64,000 bases of DNA from Chloroflexota bacterium (GTDB lineage Bacteria > Chloroflexota > Dehalococcoidia > Lucifugimonadales > Lucifugimonadaceae): the NCBI GenBank assembly GCA_002730555.1, contig PCAM01000007.1, positions 1-64,000 on the forward strand. Reading direction: 5' to 3'. Of the stretch, positions 34,885 through 42,787 are shown piece by piece; within the stretch, counting starts at the first letter, position 1; each line of letters opens with the position of its first letter. A program made the translations under genes and the position numbers. The notes below the pieces were generated by a model. It was given only the letters and a program-made list of their open reading frames with translations. It had not been told where the DNA came from and searched no databases.

Positions 34885-35802
34885 TTAAACTTCCGGCTCT
34901 TCCAGTTCAAGCTCGTCCAGCATCTGTTCAAGCTCGTAAATCTGGAACCTGTCGGGCTTCACCGCCGGGTGGCGGGCGTGTGCTGATTTGAAGATTCCGC
35001 GGCGCACCAGTATCTCTTTATAAATCCAGTTATCGAGTCCCTGCGGCTGTTTCAGCGTCCGGATCAAAGCTCCATAACGCCGGAATTCGGCCTCTGCGCT
35101 GGCTTCATCGCCGTCCTGCCACTGTTCCCAGACATTAACGAATACTTCGGGTATAGCCGAGCCCGGCATGGTCCCCACGGAACCGCGACGCAACTCCTCA
35201 AACAGGAATGTGCCGCCGGCGCCGCCGAACAGGATGAGATCGCCCCCGAGGTCAGTCGCTGCGTCGCGAAGCGCCGCCGTCTCGGCTATGCGGGGCACCG
35301 TCGGCGCTGTCTCAACCTTGATGTAACAGAGGTTTTCGTGGCGTCGTGCGATCTCGATCGCCATGCCCGGGGGCACCTGCGCAGTCGCCTGGTCCTGCTG
35401 GAAGATCGAGATTCCCACCGAGGCGCCGACGCGGGAGAAAAACTCGATCACCTCACCGGTCGGCATGGCGATGAAGCTGGGCGGCCGGATCATCAGCGCG
35501 TCCGCGCCCAGTTCTTCCGCTCGCTGCGAGTAGTAGACCGTCACGTCCGTGCCCATCGCTCCGGTGTTCATGACGACCGGAACCCGTCCGTCGACCTGTT
35601 TGACGACAGAGGTCAGGACCTGCTCCCGCTCGGGGTCCGTGAGCTTGTAGATCTCACTCGCGACGGCGACCCCGACGCCGTTCACGCCAACGCCGATCAT
35701 CCACTCGACCTCGCGTTCAAGGTCTTCGAAGTCAATCCGCCCGTTCTCGTCGAAGGGCGTGGCGAGGATCGGAATGATCCCGTGCATGGTGCGGTCAACC
35801 AA
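34885..35802 (-). CDS. DapA/NanA-family (class I aldolase-type) protein, second paralogue
   Basis: A 305-residue (beta/alpha)8 protein of the dihydrodipicolinate synthase family. The Schiff-base lysine is in CYIKVE; ALMIRPPSF and FGGAGGTFLFEE are conserved family positions. The pyruvate-binding TTGE/S motif is VASE here, and the usual YN pair is PPSF, so it is not a true DapA. TTG at 35802 is preferred (GGGAG seven bases upstream); it makes the N-terminus (VDRTMHGI) match the neighbouring paralogue. The upstream gene is 51 bases away. Confidence 0.83.
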   Translation of the reverse strand: MVDRTMHGIIPILATPFDENGRIDFEDLEREVEWMIGVGVNGVGVAVASEIYKLTDPEREQVLTSVVKQVDGRVPVVMNTGAMGTDVTVYYSQRAEELGADALMIRPPSFIAMPTGEVIEFFSRVGASVGISIFQQDQATAQVPPGMAIEIARRHENLCYIKVETAPTVPRIAETAALRDAATDLGGDLILFGGAGGTFLFEELRRGSVGTMPGSAIPEVFVNVWEQWQDGDEASAEAEFRRYGALIRTLKQPQGLDNWIYKEILVRRGIFKSAHARHPAVKPDRFQIYELEQMLDELELEEPEV

Positions 35803-35853
35803 AGTCGCGCTCCCGTATCCCGATGCGTGATTTTGACCCATCAGAGGGCCCGA

Positions 35854-36753
35854 CTATTTTCCGATGAGATCAAGCTCTTCCAGCATGGCGTCGAGCTCTT
35901 TCATGGTCTGATCGTCCGGCCTCGGCGCAGGCTGTCGAGGCTGCGACGATTCCTGGAAGATCCCGCGGCGGAAGAGGATGTGGTCGTTGACCCACATGGC
36001 CGTGCCCATGCCTTGTGCGATGGTCTGGTTCAGCGCGGCGTAGCGCCGGTATTCGATCTCAGCGTCCGTCTCGTTGCCGGCCTGGAAATCGTCCCAGACT
36101 CGTGCGTACACATCCGGGATTACCGACCACGGCATCGAGCCCTGCGAACCGCGACGCGCTTCCTCAAGCAAGAACTGGCCCCCCGATCCACCGAACGGGA
36201 TCAGGCCGGAACTGCCGGTCCGCGCCACCAGGTCAGCGAACCTCGGGACGGACGGCCCCACCTCGACCTTGATGTAGCACAGGTTCTCGTGCGCCTTCGC
36301 CAGTTGGACAGCGAGGAGCGGCGGCACCTGCGAGCCGACGACGTCCTGCATGAAGATCGGGATGTCTATCGCTCCAGCGATGGCGAGGAAGTAATCAGTG
36401 ACATCCGGTCCCGGGAGCTGGGCGAATGACGGCGGACGGATCATGAGGGCGCTCGCGCCGATATCCTGTGCCGCCTTCGCGTAATCGACCGACACGCCGG
36501 TTCCCTCGTGGCCCGTGTTCATAACCACTTTCAGACGTCCGTTGGCGGCCTCAACGACCGTTTTCAGGACGAGTTCGCGCTCTTCCTCTGAGAGCTTGTA
36601 TACCTCACTGCCAAGGGCGATGGCGACGCCGGGAAGCCCGTGTCTGGCTATCCAATCGACCTCTTTCTGGAGGTCTTCAATGACGATGTTGCCATCGGCG
36701 TTGAATGGCATTGCCAGGACCGGGTAGATGCCGCGCATGCTGCGGTCGACCAT
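35854..36753 (-). CDS. DapA/NanA-family (class I aldolase-type) protein, first paralogue
   Basis: A 299-residue protein closely resembling the next gene: VDRSMRGIYPVLAMPF, EVYKLSEEER, VVMNTGHEGT, ALMIRPPSF, the Schiff-base lysine in CYIKVE and FGGSGGQFLLEE. The substrate-binding TT motif is LGSE. The two genes are clearly a tandem duplication that diverged, so they may form a hetero-oligomer or act on related acids. It lies 64 bases downstream of the oadB gene on the same strand. Substrate unknown. Confidence 0.83.
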   Translation of the reverse strand: MVDRSMRGIYPVLAMPFNADGNIVIEDLQKEVDWIARHGLPGVAIALGSEVYKLSEEERELVLKTVVEAANGRLKVVMNTGHEGTGVSVDYAKAAQDIGASALMIRPPSFAQLPGPDVTDYFLAIAGAIDIPIFMQDVVGSQVPPLLAVQLAKAHENLCYIKVEVGPSVPRFADLVARTGSSGLIPFGGSGGQFLLEEARRGSQGSMPWSVIPDVYARVWDDFQAGNETDAEIEYRRYAALNQTIAQGMGTAMWVNDHILFRRGIFQESSQPRQPAPRPDDQTMKELDAMLEELDLIGK

Positions 36754-36817
36754 CGGGACTCCTCAATTAGTGTGCCCGGGCGTCTTTCGGGACTCTGGGG
36801 TCGCGTGCACTGAGTGT

Positions 36818-38011
36818 CTAAGTCACAAGTTGCGGAACGATGTTTAACAGAATTCCGGCCACTGTGGCAGTACCGATCACTCCGGCGATGTTCGGCCCCA
36901 TGGCGTGCATGAGTATGAAGTTGTCCGGATCTTCCTTGCTCGCCATGTCCTGCACCACGCGGGCGGCCATGGGAACGGCGGACACCCCGGCGGCGCCGAT
37001 CATCGGATTGATAGGGTTTTTTCGGCTGAACAGATTCATCGTCTTGGCCAGTAACAGTCCGGAGATGGTCGCCACGATGAAGGCGGACAACCCCAGCAGG
37101 AAGATCCCGATCGTCTCCGGCGTCAGGAACACGCGGCCCGGCATTAGTGAACCGACCGTCAGCCCGAGCAGGATGATGACTGTGTTCATGAGTTCGTTCT
37201 GGGCGGTGTTGGCGAGCCGTGGCACGACACCGGATTCACGGATCAGGTTGCCGAACATCATGATGCCGATCAGCGGGACCGCTTGCGGAACCAGCACGCC
37301 AATGACGATGGTCGTCAGGATCGGAAACATGATCTTGACCCGGCGTGAGACCGGCTTGTCCGGGTAGGGCATGCGTATCCGGCGTTCTCGCTGTGTGGTC
37401 AGCAGTTTGATGATAGGCGGCTGGATTATCGGGACGAGCGCCATGTACGAGTAGGCGGCCACGGTCGTCGCGCCGACGATGTCGGATACGGGGATGCCAT
37501 TGTCGAGCCCGAACTGGTGCATTTTGTTTGAGATGAAGATGGTGGTCGGGCCGTCCGCGCCGCCGATGATGCCGATTGACGCCGCCTCAAGCAGCCCGAA
37601 ATCGAACACGCCTGTGAAGGACAGCAACAGCGCGCCCAGTAGCGCCACGAACACGCCGAACTGCGCGCCGGCGCCAAGGAGAAGGGACCGTGGGCTTGAA
37701 AGCACAGGCTCGAAATCGGTCGCCGCGCCAAGTCCCATGAAGATCAGCAGAGGCATCAGATCGTTGTTCAGGGCGTTCTCCTGGAAGAAGCGGAGGAGGC
37801 CCTCTTCGCCATCCGGTCCGGCCTCACGTGTCAGAGCCTCCAGTGGCATGTTGGCGAACAGGATGCCGGCCGCGATCGGGAGCAGCAGTAATGGCTCCTT
37901 CTTCTGGGCGATGCCCCAGTAGAAGAGGAACCCGGCGATGGTCCACATGATCACCATGCGCGGGTCGGCGCCTATCTCGGTGAAGCCTTCCCAGAGGGAT
38001 TCAAATTCCAT
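36818..38011 (-). CDS. Sodium-translocating decarboxylase beta subunit (OadB/GcdB/MmdB)
   Basis: A 397-residue membrane protein that decarboxylates carboxybiotin and pumps Na+ outward. The signature GGADGPTTIFISNKM (about 150-165) carries the conserved aspartate; NPMIGAAGVSAVPMAARV and HAMGPNIAGVIGTATVAGIL follow in the C-terminal half. About ten helices. It starts nine bases after the biotin carrier gene, which overlaps oadG, so the order gamma, carrier, beta is a translationally linked operon. No alpha (carboxyltransferase) gene of the usual type is adjacent; substrate is open. Confidence 0.92.
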   Translation of the reverse strand: MEFESLWEGFTEIGADPRMVIMWTIAGFLFYWGIAQKKEPLLLLPIAAGILFANMPLEALTREAGPDGEEGLLRFFQENALNNDLMPLLIFMGLGAATDFEPVLSSPRSLLLGAGAQFGVFVALLGALLLSFTGVFDFGLLEAASIGIIGGADGPTTIFISNKMHQFGLDNGIPVSDIVGATTVAAYSYMALVPIIQPPIIKLLTTQRERRIRMPYPDKPVSRRVKIMFPILTTIVIGVLVPQAVPLIGIMMFGNLIRESGVVPRLANTAQNELMNTVIILLGLTVGSLMPGRVFLTPETIGIFLLGLSAFIVATISGLLLAKTMNLFSRKNPINPMIGAAGVSAVPMAARVVQDMASKEDPDNFILMHAMGPNIAGVIGTATVAGILLNIVPQLVT

Positions 38012-38020
38012 ACGTGTGGA

Positions 38021-38473
38021 CTACTCGAACTCGACCAGGATCTGGCCGTGTGCGACCGAGTCGCCGCCAGAAACGTGGACAGCGGAGATCGTGCCGTCCC
38101 TGTTGGCACCGATCTGTTGTTCCATCTTCATTGCCTCGATGACGCAGATAAGGTCGCCCCGGATTACGGCGTCGCCGACCGAGACGGTGACGGACAGCAC
38201 ACGGCCCGGCATTACGGCGGTCATGGCGTTTGCGGATGCGCTGGGGGTCGGGGTAGATGGGGTGGGCGTGGGTGTGGCTGTGGTCGGACGTACCGCCGGG
38301 CTTGTCGGAGTTAAAGGACGTGTCGGGGCAGTGCCGCGCGCCGGTCTGCCAGGCACCTCGACGTCGTATTCGACGCCGTCCACGTTCACAGTGACCGGCG
38401 ATACGGCGACATCCCCCACCTCAACGTCGTAGGTCTTTCCGTCCACGGAGATCTTGTATCGCCGTGGGCTCAT
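38021..38473 (-). CDS. Biotin carboxyl carrier protein of the sodium-translocating decarboxylase
   Basis: A 150-residue protein. The C-terminal 70 residues are a biotinyl domain with the EAMKME lysine site and the preceding GDAVIRGDLICVIEA. A Thr/Pro-rich linker of about 40 residues joins it to an N-terminal module with two related hairpins, VDGKTYDVEV and VDGVEYDVEV, a sequence also seen at the C-terminus of the nearby PxpC. ATG at 38473 is used: GGGAGG lies eight bases upstream and the ATG overlaps the oadG stop (ATGA). Carries carboxyl groups from a carboxyltransferase to the membrane beta subunit. Confidence 0.9.
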   Translation of the reverse strand: MSPRRYKISVDGKTYDVEVGDVAVSPVTVNVDGVEYDVEVPGRPARGTAPTRPLTPTSPAVRPTTATPTPTPSTPTPSASANAMTAVMPGRVLSVTVSVGDAVIRGDLICVIEAMKMEQQIGANRDGTISAVHVSGGDSVAHGQILVEFE

Positions 38474-38814
38474 CGTGTCGGCCTCCCGCGCTGGTTCATG
38501 AGGTGGCGCCTTCCAGCTTGAACCCACGCGTCGGGCGATGTGCAGCGCGGTGGGTTGTTGAGGACGTGTCGGACCTGCGATTCATCTTCGGCCAGCGCCA
38601 GCGCCGCTGCGATCGCCGCCACGATCTCGCCGCCCGGGATCGCCTCATCGGGTGAGGCGGGAGTGGCGGTCAGGCCGGGGGACGACGGCGCGTCCGGGAT
38701 CGCTGTCACGGCCTCCCGGTTCTTCATGATCCGGTTGGACAGGTCCAGACCGTAAATGGCGAACATCAGTAGTATGAGAACACCAATGGTGACGCCCATA
38801 CCGATGCCGGTCAC
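38470..38814 (-). CDS. Sodium-translocating decarboxylase gamma subunit-like protein (OadG)
   Basis: A 114-residue protein with one N-terminal transmembrane helix (about residues 5-24) followed by a Pro/Ala linker and a soluble helix (EIVAAIAAALALAEDES). This layout is that of OadG/MmdD, which assemble the decarboxylase and anchor the carrier. Sequence similarity is low, as usual for this family, so the call rests on topology and position at the head of the carrier-oadB pair, with a four-base stop/start overlap. Confidence 0.75.
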   Translation of the reverse strand: MTGIGMGVTIGVLILLMFAIYGLDLSNRIMKNREAVTAIPDAPSSPGLTATPASPDEAIPGGEIVAAIAAALALAEDESQVRHVLNNPPRCTSPDAWVQAGRRHLMNQRGRPTR

Positions 38815-39002
38815 GAGTAGTCCGTCCTCGAATAGCTCAGCGTTGGACGTGGCGAGGCCCCCCGGGGTTATTTACTGGGTCTGGTTGATGATGTGCCGGC
38901 GTTCAGGTGATAGGTTCCGAATCAGCTAAATCTGGTGTCATGATCGACCGGCAATGTTAGCAGGGCGAGGGCGTTTTCTCACCATAATGCGGCGGATCGA
39001 GA
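38815..39002 (-). promoter_or_regulatory. Gap between pxpC and the decarboxylase genes
   Basis: 188 bases with no gene. It may hold a promoter for oadG-BCCP-oadB or be a long operon spacer. I see no terminator hairpin that would separate the two blocks. Confidence 0.35.
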
Positions 39003-40112
39003 CTATTCCCCGGAAAGAACCTGCACAACGTACTCCACGCCATTCACCCTAGCCGTGCCCCCTCCGTCCGGCGCGTCAGGGTCTAACTCCACGCGATAGT
39101 CGGATCCGTCTATGCGTAGATCGAAGGCCTGGCGTTCCCCACCGGCCTGAGATGGCCTGTCGAACGAAATGTCCTGTAGCGCGTCCATCCGCTCCCGGAC
39201 CAGCGTCGCGGCTTCCCCCGCGGAGATCTGCTCGAACCTGATCGTTGCTCCCGGTGACGCCTGGGCGATCAGGGCGAGGTCGACGCTGGCGATCACGCCG
39301 ATTTTTGCGTAACCGCCGGTGGTCTGGCGATCGGCCAGCAGGATGATCGGCCGGGCGTCACCGGGTATCTGGATGGCCCCGGTGACGACGCCGTCGGAAA
39401 CGATGTCGTGCGCCCCATCAATAGCCGGGATCTCTGGGCCTTCCAGGCGACAGCCCATCCGGTCGCTCTTATCGCTGACGGTGTAGGTCGAGCCGTAAAA
39501 AACGGCGGTGGCAGCGGGGCCGAAACGGTCGTCCTGCGGCCCGGGAACGACCCGGGCGACGATTTCAGCGCCGTACTGCGGTATCAGGCCCCCCGGGACA
39601 CGTCTGCCCGGAACCACCGGATTCGTGAGCGGTCCGATGGGGATTTCGTCATCGGACTCCAGCGCACGACCGTCAACTCCGCCCAGGTGAGCGCCGACGT
39701 GGGTGGACCGGGATCCGAGAACCGGTGGCGTGTCGATTCCTCCCGACACGTTGATATAGGCCCTTAGGCCGGCATTCGGACCGGTCGGCGACACAAAGGT
39801 CAGGCGATCGTCTGCTTCGGCGCTCACAGATTCCCATTGCGGTATCGGAATTCCGTTCAGCGCCGGGCTGAGGTCGGCCCCGGTGATCGCAAAGATCGTC
39901 CCGGCCGTGAACTCAAACTCCGCCCCGCCGATCGTGACCTCGATCGCGGCGCCACGCTGGTCGTTGCCCACGAGGAGGTTGCCGAGCCTGAGCGCGTGAC
40001 GGTCGGCTGCGCCGGAGGCGGAGACGCCAAAACGCCCGTAGCCGGGGCGGCCCAGGTCCTGGACGGTGGAAAGCGGTCCTGGGGAGATGATCCTCAGCGC
40101 GGCGACGGTCAT
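39003..40112 (-). CDS. pxpC: 5-oxoprolinase subunit C / KipA-type carboxyltransferase-domain protein with carrier-like tail
   Basis: A 369-residue protein of the KipA/PxpC family, homologous to the C-terminal part of the urea carboxylase carboxyltransferase. Family motifs: ISPGPLSTVQDLGRPGYGRFGVSASGAAD near the start (given here as adjoining pieces ISPGPLSTVQDLGRPGY and GRFGVSASGAAD), NPLLVGND-like LGNLLVGNDQRGAAIEV, DRMGCRLEGPEIP and TTGGYAKIGVIASVD. The last 40 residues (329-369) are an extra module with IDGSDYRVEL and NGVEYVVQV, matching the N-terminal module of the biotin carrier encoded downstream. It overlaps pxpB by four bases. Confidence 0.85.
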   Translation of the reverse strand: MTVAALRIISPGPLSTVQDLGRPGYGRFGVSASGAADRHALRLGNLLVGNDQRGAAIEVTIGGAEFEFTAGTIFAITGADLSPALNGIPIPQWESVSAEADDRLTFVSPTGPNAGLRAYINVSGGIDTPPVLGSRSTHVGAHLGGVDGRALESDDEIPIGPLTNPVVPGRRVPGGLIPQYGAEIVARVVPGPQDDRFGPAATAVFYGSTYTVSDKSDRMGCRLEGPEIPAIDGAHDIVSDGVVTGAIQIPGDARPIILLADRQTTGGYAKIGVIASVDLALIAQASPGATIRFEQISAGEAATLVRERMDALQDISFDRPSQAGGERQAFDLRIDGSDYRVELDPDAPDGGGTARVNGVEYVVQVLSGE

Positions 40113-40864
40113 GAGCTCTGTTCCGTCATCTGCACCAGATACGTGCCATCGGCGACCTCTTGCGCGATCCGCTCCGCCTCCTCTGCGGTCACGGGCACGA
40201 ATCTGATGAAGCTGCCGGGCAGGAAGGGTACCGGAGGATTTGCGTTGGGTTCGAACAGCGAAACAGGTGTGTTGCCTATGAGCCGCCAGCCGCCCGGCGA
40301 CGCCATCGGGTAGACGCCCGTCTGCGTCTCGGCGATTCCCACAGAGCCAGCAGGCACGCGCACACGTGGCGACGCGAGCCGAGGAGTGCCGATCCGCTCG
40401 TCCATGCCGCCCAGATACGGGAATCCCGGCGCGAAACCCAGCATGAACACCCGGTAATCGGTCCCGGAATGGATCGCGATCACCTCTTCGGCCGTCATTC
40501 CGGCGTGTTCTGCGACATCGTTGAGGTCTTGGCCCTGCTCGCCACCGTATGAAACCGGAAGCTTGTAGATGCGCCGCGAGGCGTTGGTTTCGTTGTTGCC
40601 CGCCTGGTCTGCGCTAGGGATCAGAGCCACGAGAAACTCGGTCATCTCTTCGACCGTCGAAAGCTCGAGGTCGTACTGGATTAGCAGAGACCGGTACGTG
40701 GGCACCATCTCAGTTACGGAGGCGTTTACGGCGGCTTCGACGGCAGCGGCAAGGGCGTACACGCGGTCGTTGGTCAGCGGGTCGATACCGTCACCGAACT
40801 CCACAACGAGGGCGTCTTCTCCACAGACGAGGATGCGTGGTTCTTGATGTGCGCCGGTGGTCAC
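40109..40864 (-). CDS. pxpB: 5-oxoprolinase subunit B / KipI-type carboxyltransferase-domain protein
   Basis: A 251-residue protein of the KipI/PxpB family (carboxyltransferase subdomain C/D fold). Signature: YKLPVSYGGEQGQDLNDVAEHAGMT, FMLGFAPGFPYLGGMDERI (segments) and VRVPAGSVGIAETQTGVYPMASPGGWRLIG, all in family order; written pieces: VSYGGEQGQDL, GFAPGFPYLGG, SVGIAETQTGVYP. The leading part is a short alpha/beta lobe. It is 10 bases after pxpA and overlaps pxpC. With PxpC it normally forms the ATP-using kinase/carboxyltransferase-like half of 5-oxoprolinase. Confidence 0.87.
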   Translation of the reverse strand: MTTGAHQEPRILVCGEDALVVEFGDGIDPLTNDRVYALAAAVEAAVNASVTEMVPTYRSLLIQYDLELSTVEEMTEFLVALIPSADQAGNNETNASRRIYKLPVSYGGEQGQDLNDVAEHAGMTAEEVIAIHSGTDYRVFMLGFAPGFPYLGGMDERIGTPRLASPRVRVPAGSVGIAETQTGVYPMASPGGWRLIGNTPVSLFEPNANPPVPFLPGSFIRFVPVTAEEAERIAQEVADGTYLVQMTEQSS

Positions 40865-40874
40865 GATCTCCTCG

Positions 40875-41642
40875 TCAGGGAATGAACTCCCGCATTGGCC
40901 GAATTTGCAGGCCCTCTTTCTCGAACGCCTGCCGCAGAGCCACCGCCAGTTCTACCGCCCCGGGGTTGTCTCCGTGAAGGCATATGGAATCGGCGACGAA
41001 GTCGATATCGGTGCCGTCAACGGCGGTGACCCGGCCCTCAATAACGAGCCGGAGAGACCGGTCTATGACCTCGTTGATATCATGCAGGACCGAGTTCGGT
41101 TGTGATCGCGGCGCAAGTGCTCCATCCGGCGTGACGGCCCGGTCCGCAAAGCACTCCCGCGCCACGCGTGCGCCGGCGTCCCGGGCGATCTTCTCCCACC
41201 GCGAGCCGGCCAGCAGTAGTTGGATCATCGAGGGATCGAAATCAAGTCCGGCCCTGACGATTGCCGCCGCCTGCGCCGGGTCGCGTACAGCCTTGTTGTA
41301 CATCGCGCCATGCGGCTTCAAATGCTGGAGCTTTTTGTCGCTCATGAACGCCAACAATGCCCCCATTTGGTACGTTACGGCGTTCGCGACTTCGGACGGC
41401 GTCATATCGATGTCGCGCCGCCCAAAACCGACCAGGTCCGGGTAGCCGGGCTGCGCCCCGATACCGACTCCAAGCGCTTCCGAGATCTTCACCGTGGCCG
41501 CCATGACATCAGGGTCGCCAGCATGAAATCCGGTGGCGACGTTGACCGAGGTCACATGCTTGATGACCTCTTCATCCAGCCCGAGTTTCCACGACCCGAA
41601 CGACTCGCCGAGGTCGCAGTTGAAGTCGATGACGGTCGCCAT
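40875..41642 (-). CDS. pxpA: 5-oxoprolinase subunit A (LamB/YcsF family)
   Basis: A 255-residue TIM-barrel-like metal-dependent hydrolase. Family motifs: FNCDLGESFGSW, VNVATGFHAGDPDVM, GAQPGYPDLVGFGRR, LKPHGAMYNKA, and SICLHGDNPGAVELA. PxpA does the ring-opening step of 5-oxoproline hydrolysis with PxpB/PxpC, giving glutamate. It is the first gene of the minus-strand run that ends in the TauE gene. Confidence 0.9.
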   Translation of the reverse strand: MATVIDFNCDLGESFGSWKLGLDEEVIKHVTSVNVATGFHAGDPDVMAATVKISEALGVGIGAQPGYPDLVGFGRRDIDMTPSEVANAVTYQMGALLAFMSDKKLQHLKPHGAMYNKAVRDPAQAAAIVRAGLDFDPSMIQLLLAGSRWEKIARDAGARVARECFADRAVTPDGALAPRSQPNSVLHDINEVIDRSLRLVIEGRVTAVDGTDIDFVADSICLHGDNPGAVELAVALRQAFEKEGLQIRPMREFIP

Positions 41643-41715
41643 ATGCTCTCCGAGCTAGTCGCTTGTGGAACGGCTTCGCGACCCTAGCACAGGTCTATTG
41701 TGCGACGACGACTAT

Positions 41716-41806
41716 GTAGGGGCGGATTGGCATCCGTCCGTCGAACCCGTCTCACCGGGAGAGGGGGTATGACTCCGCAGGGGCGTATAGCAATACGCCC
41801 GCGCCG
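41716..41806. repeat. Dispersed repeats, family C, with hairpin
   Basis: GTAGGGGCGGATTGGCATCC at 41716 and AGGGGCGTATAGCAATACGC at about 41780 are two related units; the second forms an 8-bp hairpin GGGCGTAT/ATACGCCC (41781-41788 and 41793-41800). A further unit lies at 62975. It lies between the pxpA start and the radC stop and may also end radC transcription. Non-coding. Confidence 0.6.
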
Positions 41807-41809
41807 GTC

Positions 41810-42543
41810 TTACTCGAATCCCAGCTTGCGCTCCTTCAGGCTGACAGACCGCTGCACCCCGATCACGACATGGTCAAGCACCTCGGTATCCGGTAAATCC
41901 TCGACCTCAATCAACCGTGCCGTCATCGACACGTTTTCCGGGCTCGGGCTCGGATCGCTGGACGGGTGATTGTGCACGATGGCGATCGCGGGCATGTACG
42001 TTTCACGGCTGCGACGGACACCTCAGCCCGGCGCACCAATCCCGAATTCACGCTTCCCCGGTAGAGCCGTTCCATGCCCAGCACCTGATTCTCGGTGTTC
42101 AGCAGGAGCACGCGCAATTCCTCCCGTTCAAGTAACGACATCTCGGCCATAAATAGGTTGGCGATATCTTTGGGAGACGAGATCACCACGCGGTCTTCCG
42201 GCGAGAGCGAGGAGGCCTGTCGCCCCAGTTCCAGCGCCGCGAGCACCGGGCAGACCTTTGCCGCAGACAGACCTTTTTCGGCGCACAGCTCGTCGAAACT
42301 TGTCCGGGAGAGCGTGGCCAGCCCTTCAAATTTCGCTAGGATCTGGCTCGCCATCGCCAAAACGTTCTCACCCTGCGTGCCGGTGCGGAACAGGATCGCC
42401 AGTAACTCCGCGTTGCTGAGCTGCCCGGCGCTGTAATGCCGCAACCGTTCACGCGGGCGTTCGCTGACCGGGAAGTCACGTATCAGCGAGGATGTGACCG
42501 GTCCGGTGGCAAGTTGATTGGACGTCGTCGTCTTCGTCACCAT
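41810..42543 (-). pseudogene. radC: RadC (JAB-domain) family gene with frameshift
   Basis: The first frame carries the helix-hairpin-helix part of RadC: SNAELLAILFRTGTQGENVL, then a middle region and YRGSVNSGLVRRAEVS. It then meets a frameshift between 41996 and 42003 and loses similarity. The other frame (from 41995) continues with MPAIAIVHNHPSSDPSPSPE, the metal-binding JAB motif, and the ending LDHVVIGVQRSVSLKERKLG. A single missing base would restore a 240-residue protein. Both halves are well preserved, so a recent mutation or sequencing error is likely. RadC function remains unclear. Confidence 0.78.
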
Positions 42544-42641
42544 CTTGGTTGCTCACTACTTGCGGTGACCGGTTTCCGGCGGCACCGGTACCCGGCCAGA
42601 TGCGCGGAAGTTTATTTGCCGATATCGTCACAGGGAAGGGG

Positions 42642-42683
42642 CGGATGTCACTCTCTGAAGCTCGTCCCAAAGAGTGACATCCG
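42642..42683. promoter_or_regulatory. 13-bp inverted repeat in the radC / TPP-enzyme divergent region
   Basis: CGGATGTCACTCT at 42642-42654 and its exact complement AGAGTGACATCCG at 42671-42683 are separated by 16 bases. It lies about 100 bases upstream of both divergent genes. Perfect symmetry and position suggest an operator or a strong RNA hairpin; it does not match the dispersed repeat families. Confidence 0.5.
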
Positions 42684-42787
42684 GTTACGGAAATCGTAGC
42701 TGGCTGTGCTATTCTCACGTTCGCTAAAAAGCACACGGCATAATCGGCCGGTTACTTCGAGATATGACCCCAGGGCAGGAACGATAA

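Noticed and set aside
35338-36429. 363-residue plus-strand frame opposite the DapA-like genes
   Set aside because: Crosses both minus-strand genes and their gap; Arg/Asp-rich shadow.
40875-41642. Reading pxpABC as only a 5-oxoproline scavenging operon
   Set aside because: Not excluded, but it leaves the missing carboxyltransferase next to oadB and the shared hairpin module unexplained; kept as the alternative.
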